64,000 bases of DNA from Brachypodius melanocephalos (GCA_013398615.1 VZSR01003806.1:18841880-18905879), one strand, 5' to 3'; positions 10,423 to 23,483 are shown, counted from the stretch's first letter. The notes: generated by a model not told the origin, from the letters alone. Translations and numbers: made by a program.

Positions 10423-12582
10423 TATTATAGGCATGAAGAGGAATTTAACAACTTTGCTATCTTTTCTGCATATCATAGTGCGTGTCAAAGGTATGTTGGA
10501 GCAGGAATGTGGTGGAACTGGAGAGAAGCTGCAGCATTGCAAAACATCTGTCAGCCAATTTCAGCCAAAATTTGACAGATGGGGTACAGATTGCAAAGAT
10601 GTTACAGACTTGGAGTTTTGTGAAATTGCGTGACCTGTCAGTAGAGTAGATTCGATGTAATCTGAGTCGTTATTGATACCAGATAATCATTGGAATAAAG
10701 ATAATTTCTGAATTTTACAACCATTCACTAGCTGGAAATGGAGCTTGCACCTTCTTGGACACGAGAAGAACCAGCTGAAAACAGGAACCCATTTCTAGCC
10801 TGGCTTCACTTGTTCTGCTGATTAAAAATAATTGATTTTGTTGCATTCTTTTGAGGCATTTTTCTCATGCCCCATTGATTTATTCTATGTCTTCCTTTGT
10901 CAGAACAGGAGCTGGACTTCCTAGTGTGCCCCTTCCATCTCAGGATATTGTATGATTCTTTGATTTCTGTAAAATTATTTGTCTTCATCTGTTTTACTGA
11001 CAAGCAAAAGCACTGAAGTGATAAGACTTGAAATGGACCAAAGAAATTAATAACTTCAGGTTAGAATTGTAAGATTGAAAGAGAAGAATACTGAAAAAAA
11101 AAAGTGGAATGATTGTCAGTGTCACATAGGAAAGCAGCAGTAGAGATTGGTAAAAAGAAACATTTTTTCACTTCAACCCAAGATAAAAGAGATGAAGTCA
11201 CCCTTTCTTTCAAATGCTACAGCAGCAGAAAGAAAGTACACCAGACTATAGGTCAGACCTCGAATTTGGGACACAGGAATCCTTCCAAATTCAGAAAAGA
11301 AAGGACAAAACCAGGTCTCTGATATTAAGTACAAAGAAATCAGATCTTATGTTGATGCCTTGAAATAGAAACTTGGGAATTCTGAATGCCAGAGCTCTAC
11401 ACAATTTTATAACTGAGATATAACTGTATCTAAAGAGCAGTTCCCCCCCCCAGTCTATTTAAAATTATCTGTTCATTTGTCCTGTATTTGTGGATCTGGT
11501 TTTGTACTCATAGAAAGAGTGCTTGAGTCAATTGGTGGGAATTTTTCATATCTGCTAAACCAGCACTTTTCTTTTTCTTTAACACTAATAACTCAGGCCC
11601 TGTGTCTCTCATTTCATAACCCAAAGGTATGGAAGCCCTACTTGCATTATGCTCTGTCAGCTGTGTTACAAAAATACAGATTTAAGGCTCCAGTTTTCCT
11701 TCTTCTGCATGTTTCAAATAATGTCTGTATAAAAACTGGTACAGGTGCCCTTCTATGCCTAAAATTCTCTCTCCTTAAGAAAATACCTGTTCCTTCAAGA
11801 GCTGATAAGCTCAAGGAAAAAAATAAGGTTGTGATAATAAAGAAGAAATGCTGAACCTCTCAGTTTACGGTGGATCTGTGGGATCATAATCTGAAAAATC
11901 ATCATTTGCTTTCTCTTTTCCTTGAAACAGAGGTCATTTCTCCATCCCTCACACCTGCAGGAGGGCATAAAAGGGATTAAGAGGAGTTGTCTTATCAGAG
12001 TGGTCAGGATGAAAGGGCAGAACAAGCAGTTGATTTTGCAAGTCCACCATTGCCCCATCTGACTGTGTTCTCCATGTGCTCATTGAACAAAAGGCTTTTT
12101 CCTGGAGCTGTCTGATCCCACAGGGGTCTACCACTGAAAAATAATAGGAAAAGACATTTTGGAAATTAGATGTAGACAGCAAGAGAAATCTTAGTTGGTC
12201 CAGTTTATGTTTTTTTCCTTGCACCAGGGATATAAACTTGAGGTGGGCAGGGGGGTAAGGAAAACAAAAAATAAAAGGAAAAATAATTTCATTTCATACT
12301 AATTCTTTTCTAAGAGGAAGAGGGCAAATTATACCTTTCTCATATCATAGTAACGCTTTGCTAGTCATGTACCTCCCCAACATGTAGGGTTTCTTGTGTC
12401 CAAACACATTCTTCCTTTCCTCTGATGGAGATCCTCTTAGAAATGAGATTAGGAGCAAGGGAATCCAGTCATTATTTCTTGTATCCTCTGGCAAGTCTAC
12501 ACCTAAATTTACTCTACCAACTCTACCAAAATTTACTACATGATGTTTGGAGAGGGAATCCTTCTCATCAGCTACCAAATCA
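10423..12582. other. Single-copy AT-rich DNA
   Basis: More than 2 kb without an identifiable repeat or RNA. A C9 homopolymer sits at 11443-11451. The largest open frame (11477-11854, + strand, 125 codons) shows no domain or repeat that I recognise, and nothing supports translation. Confidence 0.5.
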
Positions 12583-12690
12583 GAATCACAGAATGATATA
12601 ATATCCTGACTTATATCCAGAGAATATCTATAGAATATACATAAGGATCATGAAGTGCAGCTCCTGGTCCTGGACAGGAGTCCATCAAAG
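12583..12690 (-). mobile_element. CR1 LINE 3' end fragment, diverged
   Basis: Starts 'cagaatcacagaatgatata' and later has 'aaggatcatgaagtgcagct' and 'ctcctggtcctggacagg', matching the CR1 subfamily with 'aaggatcatcgagtccaact / ctggccctgcacagg'. About 25 bp of AT-rich sequence appears added between terminus and body. Confidence 0.75.
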
Positions 12691-14344
12691 ATTCCTTCCA
12701 AATACACCAAAAAGGGCCATCACGAGTCACTTCTTTCTCTTCCTAACTGCATATCTTCCCTAGGGTAATAATCACAGTAATTTAATATCTGTAAATTATG
12801 TCAGAAAAAGAGCTCCACTTTAATAAAATATGCTTTAGTATCTGGAAACAAGAAAATAGTGTCTATACCGCATATGTTTCCAGCTGTCTTGTTGGCTGTA
12901 AAAGGTGTCAATAGTTGATGGCCATAACTTGAGAATTGGTAGGGATAAAGAAAGTCAAAGAACATCTGTGATTTGTGGTGGAGAACAGGGGGATATGGGA
13001 AAAAAAGAAGCACTTGGAGAATTTAGTGAGAAAGCAAGAGAGCCATGTTGTTAAAGCTCATGTCAGACTGTTGAACTGAAAACCAGGAGATGCTCCATTA
13101 CTGAATTCCTCTTCACTGTCTTGGTCAAAACCACTCAGGGCATAGGACAAGAGCAGCTCTTCCACTGACCTTTGGACAAGAAGAAGTTGCCCTCCTTCTG
13201 CAGCATCTCCTATCTCTGTGCTCAGGTTTCTTGGAGGAGAGCAGCTGATAGCCCTAATATTTCTGTTTTCTTACTGAGGTGGTTAATTCTCCAAGTAACA
13301 TTTGCCATGAACAGAAATCCTTTGTGCATTTCACTGACTTTTCTCAGATTAACCCTATCCACCACTTGCCCCCTGAAGTCAATATAAGATGACATCTCCT
13401 GAAAATATATAGTAATTATAGAGTCTTTGATTTGACACTTTTGAGGAAAAAAATTGTAAATAAAAATAGTTTCTCTTACTACCATAGGTGCCTTTGAAAC
13501 ATAAATTAGAATTTCTTGTCCTAATTTGCCATCGACAAGTCTTAGAGGCAGAGTTAAGACAAAATTCTTGAGCCAGCAAACTTGCTTCTACAAGTACAAA
13601 GGAATTTAAAGAGTGGCCTCGGGAAGAAATGGATGTAGCTGTCAGTCTCATGAAAGAATTTAGAAACAGAATGCAATGCTTTGTCAAATGGTGGGATTCA
13701 AATGTAGCAGCATGTCATTGACCCTGGTGCTCAGCAACACATATTTCAAATCCCTGAAGATTAATAGTGAAGATGGTTACAGCTCTCACAACAGCTGCTG
13801 GAAAGTGTCCCTATCTCACGTTTTAATTACATGTATTTATATAGTAAAAAAAAAAGTCCTAAATGCAATATAGCCTGTAGTGCGCAACAATTTTGAACAT
13901 TTATGAGATTCAGGCAATTAAGAGTCTAAACTTTCAAATGTTTCCAGATGGCACACCGATTAACAATTGTGTGAATTTAATATTTGTTTAAATGTGCTGC
14001 TCTGTAAAATATTTCTTAATAGTGTATGAATGCATTGCAATGAATCTGGGCACAACTTTTCTTCGAGCACATCTTGCCTCATTGCCTGAAGAAGTGGAAA
14101 TCTCATTAGCTGATTATATAGACCAAAAGCAGTAGCAGAGCAGTAGTAAGAGATAAAAAGATTAAAAAGAAACTAAGCTATTTCTTAAGTTATGAAGGAT
14201 TTTTCTCTTTATATGCAGGTCCTAGTGACAGTTTTCATGCAAACCACTTCCAATATCAGTCCCTCAGTTCTTGCAGGTGAACCTTCTTTGTGAGGACGTT
14301 TCCTTGGGGCTACCAAAGATGTTGGTATCAGTTTCAGGAATGCT
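12691..14344. other. Single-copy AT-rich DNA
   Basis: No repeat family or RNA identified. Overlapping minus-strand open frames of 87 and 102 codons near 13222-13687 are not recognised and overlap each other in different frames. Confidence 0.5.
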
Positions 14345-14402
14345 CAGACTCAATGGTCTCACAGATCTTTTCCAAGCCCAAAGATTCTAAGATTCTGTGA
14401 TG
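14345..14402 (+). mobile_element. Short CR1 LINE 3' terminus
   Basis: The block 'gactcaatggtctcacagat', then 'cttttccaagcccaaa' and 'gattctaagattctgtgat', matches the last roughly 58 bp of CR1, including two terminal octamer-like repeats. It is on the + strand, opposite to the copy 240 bp downstream. Confidence 0.8.
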
Positions 14403-14638
14403 TACAGAATACTTTGTTTTTAAAGAAAGCACTTAAACTTTCGGCTTTTTTCAATGGGCTTAAACTACTTGAATCCCTAAAATAATCTGTCCTTGGTATT
14501 TCCAAACCTTCCCTGTTTGCACTATTTTTAATGTTGAAAATTTTAATCCATGCAATCCCCCAACCTTCACCAAAAGAGGTATTTTGGTAGGTGAAATTTG
14601 TTCTACAGGGGAGAGATCTTGTGATGATACTGGCAATC

Positions 14639-14793
14639 AGAATCACAGAATGTCTTTGCTTGGAAGGGACCTTAAAGATCAACTTGTTCCAACCCCCTAG
14701 GATAGGCAGGGACACTGCCCACCAGACCAGGTTGCTCCAAAGCCATCCAAACATTTCCAGGGATGGGGCAGCCACAGCTTCTCTAGGTATAGC
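14639..14793 (-). mobile_element. CR1 LINE 3' end fragment
   Basis: Begins 'agaatcacagaatgtctttg', then 'ggaagggaccttaaagatca', 'caccagaccaggttgctcc' and 'ggatggggcagccacagct'. About 12 bp is missing around 'catccaacctggccttgg'. Confidence 0.93.
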
Positions 14794-16104
14794 CATATCT
14801 CTAGAACTTCCAGATATTTTTGTAGAAGTTTGTGTTCTAATTAATGTATGTATTTGAACCTTATACTAGAGTCAAAATTAAAAGAAACAACCTGAAAAGG
14901 CAGTATTAGAAGAAGCCTTGTAAACCTTCCACTCTGAAACCCAGAAAGCACAGAAATTCCAGGAAGCACCTGGAGATATCTATAATCTGTAAAAGTACGT
15001 CTTCTCCACGTCCAGGAGAAACCATCCCCTCATTTTGTGCAATACTTGCAATACAAGCAAGTCACAGGAAACAATATTTATCTCACCTGGCATCTGATCT
15101 CTGGAAGCTCTGCATGCAGAACTGAGTGGTGCAGGAACTTCCTTTAATAATCAATACGAAAAAATACACACCTACCAAGTCAGACTCATTTCCTAACTTT
15201 TAGACTTCAGGAGGAGATGAGCAGCTCTCTGAAAACACCTCTTTCTCTCCCCTTTGTGTAAAAGGAGCCTGCATGAAGGTGTCTAACTTTGCTCAAAGTC
15301 CGTAAGATAAATCCCAGTAGTAATGGATGGAGTTGACTCTGAATTTCAAAATGAAAGTTATAAATCTAAAAACTATGTCTTTTTGTGAGTCAGGATCTAG
15401 AAAAAGCAATTGAAACATTTTGGCAAAAATTATCTAGTTTTCATGCCTGACTTTCAACCTCAATGAAGATGTTTCATTATGATTTTTTTTCTGAGGTACA
15501 GTTTAAATTAATAGCTGTGACTTTTCCTTTACCCTTTCTTGCTGTCTCTACCTTCTTTTTCCTTGGGTTATTTGAGCAGGTTGCAAAGATGGTGACACCC
15601 CCATTGGAGCAGATTTCTACATTCCATATAAACTTGGGTTTTTGTAATTAAGCAAAGAAAGAGCATTCATCTCTAAATCTGAAAAGGAAACAGAATGAAA
15701 CCCTAAAAATTAAAATAGCAAACTGAAATAGTGTGAGATTGTTTTAATAGATCCAGGAGAAACAATGGAAATTTATCCCCAGGCTCTGGTTCCTGAACAC
15801 CTGTAAAGGAAATTTATGTAGCAAATTATGTGGTGAGTTGGGTGTGATTCTGAGAACTGCTCAGAAGAAAAAGAGCAATCTCTCAGTTTACTTTTGCATG
15901 GGAAAAATACTTAATAGGAAAAAGTATGAGGAGCAGCCAAAGGAAGACAAACCCTGAACAACAATTAAAAGAAGAAGCACTGTGTTTTCCTTTTGTGAAA
16001 CAGGATGGATTTGAGAATAGCTAATTAGTTTAGAGCACAGAGCCTGGACATTATACTTGGATTTCCAATTTACCTGACACCTTGGATAAATCACTTGTTT
16101 TTTC
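14794..16104. other. Single-copy AT-rich DNA
   Basis: No repeat, RNA gene or exon recognised. Open frames are under 70 codons. Confidence 0.5.
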
Positions 16105-16324
16105 TGTTTGGTTTTTTTGTTTGTTGGTTTGGTTTGTTTTTTGTTGTTGTTGTTGTTTTTGTTGGGGTTTTTTTTTTGTTTGTTTTTGGGTTTGTTTGTG
16201 TTTTTTCATTTGTGTTTGTTTTTGTTGTTGTTGTTTTGGTTTTTTGGTTTTGTTTTGTTTTGTTTTGGGGTTTTTTGGGTTTTTTTTGGGGGGGGTGGGT
16301 TTTGTGGGGTTTTTTTTTTGTTGG

Positions 16325-16355
<31 letters not shown>

Positions 16356-16396
16356 TTGTTTTGTTTTTTTTTTTTTTTTTGTTTTGTTTTTTTTTT
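16105..16396. repeat. 292-bp almost pure G/T tract
   Basis: On the + strand only three of 292 bases are not G or T (C at 16207, A at 16208, C at 16332). It moves from GTTT- and GTT-rich units, through G runs, into long T runs near 16330-16396. The + strand G runs at 16288-16309 fit the four-tract G-quadruplex pattern. Open frames of 100-140 codons in several frames on both strands come from the absence of stop codons in such sequence and are not genes. Confidence 0.97.
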
Positions 16397-18118
16397 CCAC
16401 TGCATTGACTGCTTGAGTTGTAAAGACAATGGATGGAGATGAGATTTTCTCTTTCTGTGTCTTTGACCACAGCCTTGCACAATGATGCAACTGGTGAAAA
16501 TACTTGACATACCTATAATTCCATGTAGTTGGCTCTGATTGGTGGCAGAACTTAATTCTCAAAAATTAATTTTTTTCTCCTTAACTGAGATTGCACTGAC
16601 TTAAATGATTTTTTTTAAAAAAGAAAAAAATAAACTACGTTGGCCATTGCATCATTGTGTTGAGATAGTGTTAAATGAATTAAATATGAGTATAAATATG
16701 AGTATAAATGAGTTAAATAGTGTTAAATTTTTACCTCCTGTATTATTTTTTCACAAATGGTGCATCTGGTTTCACCTCCTATTTTTGAAATTCTCACTGG
16801 GTACTGATTTTGTTTCTCTCACGGTTACGACAGCAGTGAGAGGGGTTTTTTTCAGCAGAAGTCATGAAGACTTTAAAATTTTAAAACCAGTTTTAACTTG
16901 TCCAGAGGAGGTGATGAAAGAGGAAGGGAAGAATGAACAAGGTGCTCTTCTCACCCTTGGAATTAAATGCAGTGGGTCCACTGGACAGTGCAAAACTTGT
17001 TCTGAGTACATATAACCATCCCATAAAACCATCATGGCTTCATTGAATTCTGTTAAAATATGGTGTTTTTTACAAAAATCATATTAAGATTGTACTACTG
17101 AAAGAAAGACCACAATTATATCTATTGCTATGCAGCCAGACAGTCCTGCTAATCTCAGGGAAAAAAAAAAAATTACATAAAGTTATTTCCAAAAAGAAAC
17201 AAACACTTTTTCAATGTAGCAATGTAATTAGCATAGACTTCCATATCTGAATTCTAATGAATTCATGCCTATTTTTTAGTGTTTTATCACCACTCCCTAT
17301 TCCAGATCCTCCATGTGATATATTAGTCTGTTTGGATTTGATAGGCAATAAAAACAGACCAGTCAGTCTGTTAGTTCTATAACCCTCTTGCATTTAAGAA
17401 AGAGTATAAATAGCATCAAGACAGAGGGAGAAATCAATGTGTCAATTATTTATATAGAAAAAAGTCTACCTAGTAAAATGAAATTGCTTAGTTCCTAAAG
17501 GGCAGAGATGAACTTTTTTTGGCTGCTTATGCAGAAATGTTATAAATATTTAAATGTAAATAATAAAATCTTTACATGCATAAATAAACATGAGATTGAT
17601 ATTACACACACTACAGCAACAAAATATGACAACTGCTGCTTCTTCAGGAAAATGGATATTTCCTGTGACTGAATTGAGAATAAACTCAAAGCTAATAAGA
17701 TACCTCACATACCCTTTGAATCCACACTGCTTTCAAGTAAAAAAAAAAAATCCTTTTTTGGTCTTTTTAGGAAAGGTCTGAAGACCTCTTTGGAACAAAC
17801 ATTTAGGATGAAACAAAACATGAATGGTGATTTCTTTAAATGCAGGATGCTTGGCTCACTGTGTGCATAACTGAATGAATTTTAAGAGTTGGTGATAGTA
17901 AAGTTATCAGCTATTTTGTCCTTTGTTACGGTCTTTATGACTGCAAGAAGGAGGAGGCTGACCAGGCTGAAGGTCTGCTGCCTTCTGCTTTAAACCTTCA
18001 TGGAGCAGTTCGGGGTCACCTCGTTGTACGAGGCACATCTCAGCAGAAGGAGTCTGGTCCATTATCCCAATTTTAACCAGAGGTTTGGTTTTGAACTTTT
18101 AGGTTTGTGTATATGATT
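16397..18118. other. Single-copy AT-rich DNA
   Basis: Includes a 12-bp unit repeated twice (16686-16709, 'atgagtataaat'). A 136-codon + strand frame at 16605-17015 crosses this AT repeat and is not recognisable. No other feature was identified. Confidence 0.5.
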
Positions 18119-18491
18119 TTCTGGAGAAGAGGAATCTCACTGCTCTCTACAGCTACCTGAAAGGAGGTTGGGCAGGGGTGGAAGTCAGTGTCTTCTGCCA
18201 TTTCTCAAGCAAAAAGATGAGAGGAAATGGCCTTAAGTTGCACCAGGGAAAATTCAGAATCAATATTAGAAATAAACTTTTAACTGAAGGTGAAATGTCT
18301 GGTTAGGCTTTGGAGCATTGGAATAAGTTGTCCAGCAAGGTGATGGAGTCACCAGCCCTGGAAAGAGTTCAGGAGGCATCTGGATGCAGCACCTGGTGGT
18401 GAGGTTTTGGAGGTGCTGGGTTGAAATTTGGACCAGATGATCTCGAAGTTCTCCTCCAACCTTGATGATTTTGTGGTTCTGTGATTCTGCA
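18119..18491 (+). mobile_element. CR1 LINE 3' portion (about 370 bp)
   Basis: In sense order it has 'tgctctctacagctacctga', 'gaggaaatggccttaagttg', 'ggagtcaccagccctggaa', 'gaccagatgatctcgaagt' and a 'gttctgtgattctg' terminus. It includes the end of ORF2 and most of the 3' UTR. A 79-codon minus-strand frame over it is an antisense shadow. Confidence 0.94.
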
Positions 18492-20329
18492 TTTAAATAA
18501 ATCAAGTCATGGGTCAGTTAGAGGCCAGTCCCAACCTGCAGATGAGAAGCCTGGCTTACAGACACCTGTCTAACTTCTCTTTCCCTCCAGACAGCGTCCA
18601 GCCTTCCTGCCTGGAGCAGTCCACAGCACGGGCAAATCCCCTGCACCCTGCCCAGGCAAACTCTGGGAGAATGTTAGACAGAGCAAGCCAAAATCATACA
18701 GGAAGCAAGTGAATTATTTCACATTCTGGATAACAGGGATGGAGGTTGAGAAAAGGCTCTGGCTTTGATTTATTTGTGGCTATAGACACAGCCTTTGTTG
18801 CCAGTAGAGAGTTATGAGGTCTTGAAGAACTCCATGTTTACAAAAATACTCTAGAGACAGTGTAAGACTACAAGAAAATCTGATTAGCCCTTTTTTCCCC
18901 ACAGATGCATTTAAGTAATTTCCTTTTGCTAACAGGGACTTATTTTGTGGTATATAACTGTTCTAGACTCCTAAGCCAAGTAATAATTTGTAACATTTTG
19001 ACAACTGTACACATAACCATAAACACACAGAATATAAATATTCCTTTTCTGCTCAGTGTAGAAATTAAAGATTACCATTGAACATTAAAAATAACACCAG
19101 CAACAAAACCAAAATAAAGGTCTTGAAGAGTTAGAGACATCCCATCTCCGCCCTTGGTGTTATTTGAACGACAGAGTTCAAACCTTAGACCTCCTGCCCA
19201 GGTGAGAGATGGAAAATGTTCAGGACTGTTCAGAACTCCACAGATTTTCACAGTGGCTCAGCAAAGAGTCATTTAACACGGGTGTTTAATTCCAGCACAT
19301 CAGGGATCCCATGGCATACAACATTCCTTAGACTCCTGCTCCCACCCCTGCACTGGATTTATGGCAGCAGGCAGGGCTGAGGGAGCAGGTACATTGCTTC
19401 CCAAACTGCTCCAGGGCTTTTCCAGCTTAGTAGGAGCAAATTCATTTAAAAAAAAAGCCACAGGTACATGCCACATGAGCACACTGGTTTAGTGCTGGAT
19501 CAGGAAATTCTCTGAAATTACACTGTTTGGAACTGGAGGGCCGTTTGTGAGCAGTTTGGATCATGACACCATGCTGAGAATTTCTGTCCAGAAGCCTAAG
19601 GAATGAGAGAATCAGCTCGGAAAAATCAAAGGAAAGCTGCCTGGAAAATTTCCAATGCAAATATTTTTTTCCATCTGAAAATGCTGAGCAATTGAGCATA
19701 GAATGTGTGGCGGAAATATTCTGATTTCAATTCATTCTAGTCCACCCAAAACACACAAGTAAAGAATGGAACGTCCTGGTAAACTCAAAATACTCCATTT
19801 CAAGCTTTTTTGAGACACTTTGATTTCTATTTTTAAAAGCTGGAGTTAAATAGAAGTTTTTTCTAAGTTTAACTACAGCTGTTCAGGGTTACTAAAAAAC
19901 CCTCTTTTTCTCTATATGAGTCCATTCTCCTGTCATAAAAATTGTTCCTTTTACATTTTTAAAAATCACATTCAAAGAAAATTTTAAATCTATTTCCCTC
20001 CTAAGTCTGAACACCCACCTGAATGAGTGCAAGTTTTCTAGTAGGAGAACCAAGAATATCTCACTAAGTATATTAAAGTAGCATAGGAATCTGGCTACTT
20101 ATAAGTTCCAATTTCAGTTTTAAAATAGAAACTCTCCTCTTCAGAGCCACACAGAGAATGCAGATACTGAAACTGGGTTGGTTTCAAGGTTCCTTACACT
20201 GTTATGAAAATCATAGTCATAACACAGAACTTACTGCCTTGCTTCCTCCAACAAAAAGTAATAATATTCACAAAAACAGTTGATAAGTGTTCCTTTTCAG
20301 GGTAAGGTGACCAGCACAGTGTCAATATG
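18492..20329. other. Single-copy DNA, nothing recognised
   Basis: The first 200 bp is GC-richer than average but shows no motif or domain I know. The rest is ordinary AT-rich DNA with no repeat called. Confidence 0.5.
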
Positions 20330-21022
20330 GTGTCAGCAAAAAGCCCCAAGTTGCAGCAGGCAGGAAGGATAGGAAGATGAGGGAGATAAACCACACAGAT
20401 TGAGGGAGGCTACTGTCCATGGAGAGGAATCCATGCAGGAGAAGGTTTTCTGTCAGGAGCTGTGAACTGTGGGGGAACCAAGTAGGAATGGTCTGATCCT
20501 GAGAGCCTGTCTGATCCTGAAGGGTTGAATGGCATGGAAAAAGGACCCACACTGGAGTTATTCCTGAAAACTGCAGGTTTTGGGAAGGGAGAAGTTTGGG
20601 AAAGGCTGTATCCCTTGAGAGAGACAGGAGCACAGGAACAGCCTGAGAGGGAGGGCATGGCAGAGGCGTAAGTGTTGTGACCTGACCCCAATCCCCATTC
20701 CCCATCCCCTCTGTGCTGCTTAGGGGAGAGAAGGCAGGAGACTCAAGAGTGAAAAGCCCAGGAATACGTGGGGAAGTGGGCAAAAGTGGGTTTTTTTCAG
20801 TTTTGCTCTTACTTCTCACTATCCTACTCTGTTGTTAATTGGCAAAAATGAAATTAATTTTCCCCAGGATGAGTTTGGTTTACACATCAACTGTGATTGC
20901 CCTTTACTCAACCCATGAGCTCTTACATTTCATTTTCTTTCCCTGTTCTACTAGGAAGGGAGAGTGCTGGAACATCTTGTTGGATACCTGGAGAACAGCA
21001 AAGTTTCAGCCACCACAGTGAA
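20330..21022 (+). mobile_element. Solo LTR relic of an avian endogenous retrovirus
   Basis: Several blocks match a widespread avian ERV LTR in + orientation: 'tccatggagaggaatccatg', 'ccccaatccccattccccat', 'cctctgtgctgcttagggga', 'tatcctactctgttgttaat', 'caacccatgagctcttac' and a 3' part resembling 'gggagtgatagagcggcttt'. No internal gag, pol or env sequence is next to it, so it is probably a solo LTR. The AATAAA expected after 'aattggcaa' is mutated. A 165-codon minus-strand frame here is antisense noise. The exact family name is not certain. Confidence 0.7.
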
Positions 21023-22024
21023 CTGAATTTGGGTAAAGTTGGCCCTGGTAGTGTCTCCAGGGGATTTTAACATCACTTAACTTCAGATGCTTAACCAGAC
21101 TGAGAGTGCAAATGTTCCTATCTGAGCTAGTGACCTCAGTTTCTTTTATGATAGGCAGGGAGGCAAAACTTTTTGAGATGGGTGAGTGGGCATTCTGAGG
21201 CAGAATTCATTGGACTGATGTGAATTTTTTTCCTAAATATTTCCATTTCCCCTTATTCATGATGGAGAAAGCTTGGACAGCCAGTTCTAACATGAGATAG
21301 CAGTGTTTTATACCTGATTATGCAACCTCAAGAAACAGCAGGGGTTTTTTTTCACTGCAGGTGGGCTCTGATGATCACATGGTGAAGGTATTTGGACCTT
21401 AAGCTTCTGTACTCCACAGGAAAAGAAATAACGAAGAGATGTAATATCTGCCCATTACCTCAACCGTCACTGGGGTTATGAAACTTCTCTTTTGCAACAT
21501 TTTCAGGTTTGTTCTGGGAGGAATGCAGATCTCCAGGCTAGGTCTTGCAACAGCTGCTTACTTAGTCCAGTACTGAACTAGTGCTCAACAACTTTCTTTA
21601 GCAAGAAGGGTGAAAGCTTGGCCTGGTGTACATTCCAGAAAGGTGAATTTCTACCCAAAAAACCCAACTGTTCTTAGGCAGACACTGAACAGGTAGGAAC
21701 TTCACTCTCTGTCAGGAATTTATTATTCATTCGAACACTCTCGGTCTCTCCTTTTGTTTCTGTTTGGTAGAAAGGATGTTTATCAAACAGGAATCTGACT
21801 GCTTACCTCAAAGATTTAGTGGCATGAGCTGAGATCAGATAAGAGTGATGTACCAGCTTTTCCTTTTGTCTGAATTCAGAGACTTCCATGAAACAGCGTG
21901 GAATCTTGAAATTCTATCCAAATTGTAGAAAGAGTGATGTTTAAAGACCTTCCAAAGTTATGCTAATAATTTAAACTTTAAGAAAACTTGAGCTTAGGTT
22001 GTAAAAACTTGGAATTTCTCAAAT
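21023..22024. other. Single-copy DNA, nothing recognised
   Basis: Between the LTR relic and the next CR1. No internal retroviral sequence was seen downstream of the LTR, and no other repeat or gene was identified. Confidence 0.5.
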
Positions 22025-22262
22025 TGAATCATAGAAAGGTTTGGGTTGGAAGGGACCTTAAAGATCATCCTAAAATCCAGGCTCAGTGCAATAAGCAGGG
22101 ACATCTGCAACTACATTGGGTTCCTCTTCATCTAACGTGACTTGGAACACTTGCATGAATGAGTCATCCACAACTTCTCTGGGCAAATTGTGCCAGTGCC
22201 TCATCAACCTTATTGTTAAAAAAAAAAAAAATCTATCTTATGCTTAATCTAAATCTACACTT
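22025..22262 (-). mobile_element. CR1 LINE 3' end fragment with A-run
   Basis: Begins 'ttgaatcatagaaaggttt', then 'ggttggaagggaccttaaag', a decayed middle, 'acttctctgggcaaattg' and 'gtgccagtgcctcatcaacc'. A homopolymer of about 14 A then sits where the intact element has 'aagaatttcttcc'. It ends in 'aatctaaatctacac'. Confidence 0.9.
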
Positions 22263-23437
22263 GATTTTGGCAATGTATGTTTATTTGGGAGTGGAATGTC
22301 ATTTCAGTACAACATATGGAGTATTTAAAACATTAATGCAAGTGTGAACCATTAATTCATCTCATCTCTCACTGGAACTGCTACCTGAGAATGTCAAACA
22401 TTTCAAAGTTGGTTTTTGGTTTAACTCATTCTTCCCAAGCCTAAATCTCATGTCTTGAAGACAACTGTCACATAAGTCACAGCTGACTGTGATTTTGGTG
22501 TGAATACTGAACATAAAATAGTTCACTTACATTGCCACCTCCCTGACAACATCCAGAAATCTGTTCCAACTCTTACTAGAATTATCAGCTTTGCTACTGA
22601 GTTCTAAACCTTGGTGACAAGTAAGTGATTTCTAAGTGCAGAAAAGCAGGCATTTCTCAGCTTAAAGACCTTGTAATTTTCTTATCATAAAGGCAGCCCA
22701 TTGATTCCAACCTTTGGAAAAGGAGTTTTCTGTTCACTCTTAAGCTGTTTTATCTAGACCATGTATTTTTATGCTGCTTTGCTGTAGCCTTTGAAAGCAA
22801 TTTCTTGATTTCAGCTGTTCTCCTGCCTGCTGTAGAGCAGTGACTACAGGAATATGAGAAATCAGTATGGAATTCAGCTTCCATGTTCCTTAACAGTGTA
22901 AGATTGGCATCTTTAAAGAGTAACTCATCCTCAAAACTCTCTGTAGAGGAGATTTTGAGAACGGACTTAGGCCAGATGTTAATTAAGAGAAAACTAAAAA
23001 CAAGCATAATGAATCCCAATAGCAATGTCTAATTCAAATCAGGTCAAATTTTACTGGTTATTACAGCTACATATATCAAAAAAATTTCCTGCGTTTGCTC
23101 CTGAGAAGAAATACAATTTGCTCTTCATTGTATTCCAGTGTTCAATAACAATAACAAAATGGTGTGACTGTTTAGCCATTGGCTTATAAGGATGCATTTT
23201 GTATTTAGTAGTTTTAAAAAAGAAAGCACTATTTATTTTTTTTTATTGGAGAACCCCACTGTTAAACATCTCTCCAGCTAATGTTTAATAACTACCTTGC
23301 TTTATCTTGTACCAATCTTGACAATAATTAACCCGAAACAACCATAGTTTTTTAATATAGAAACATGTTTACTTTGATGCTTTGGATTTACCTGTTAAAT
23401 AAAGGCTAAAGAGTTAAAATCATGACACTCTTAAGTG

Positions 23438-23483
23438 AAAAAAAGGAAAAAAAAACTCTTTTTTTTTTTTTTTTTTCCTTTCT
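23438..23483. repeat. A-tract / T-tract inverted repeat
   Basis: Two A runs joined by GG are followed after 'ctc' by about 18 T and 'ccttt'. The arms, including the GG/CC pair, can pair into a long hairpin. It may be two abutting poly(A) remnants in opposite orientation or a simple-repeat expansion. Confidence 0.7.

Noticed and set aside
16051..16562. Lys/Asn/Gln/Thr-rich and Phe/Val/Cys-rich frames over the G/T tract
   Set aside because: A two-letter G/T tract lacks most stop codons in every frame, so long frames are expected without coding.
20322..20819. 165-codon minus-strand frame
   Set aside because: It is antisense to the LTR relic. No retroviral protein feature is present.
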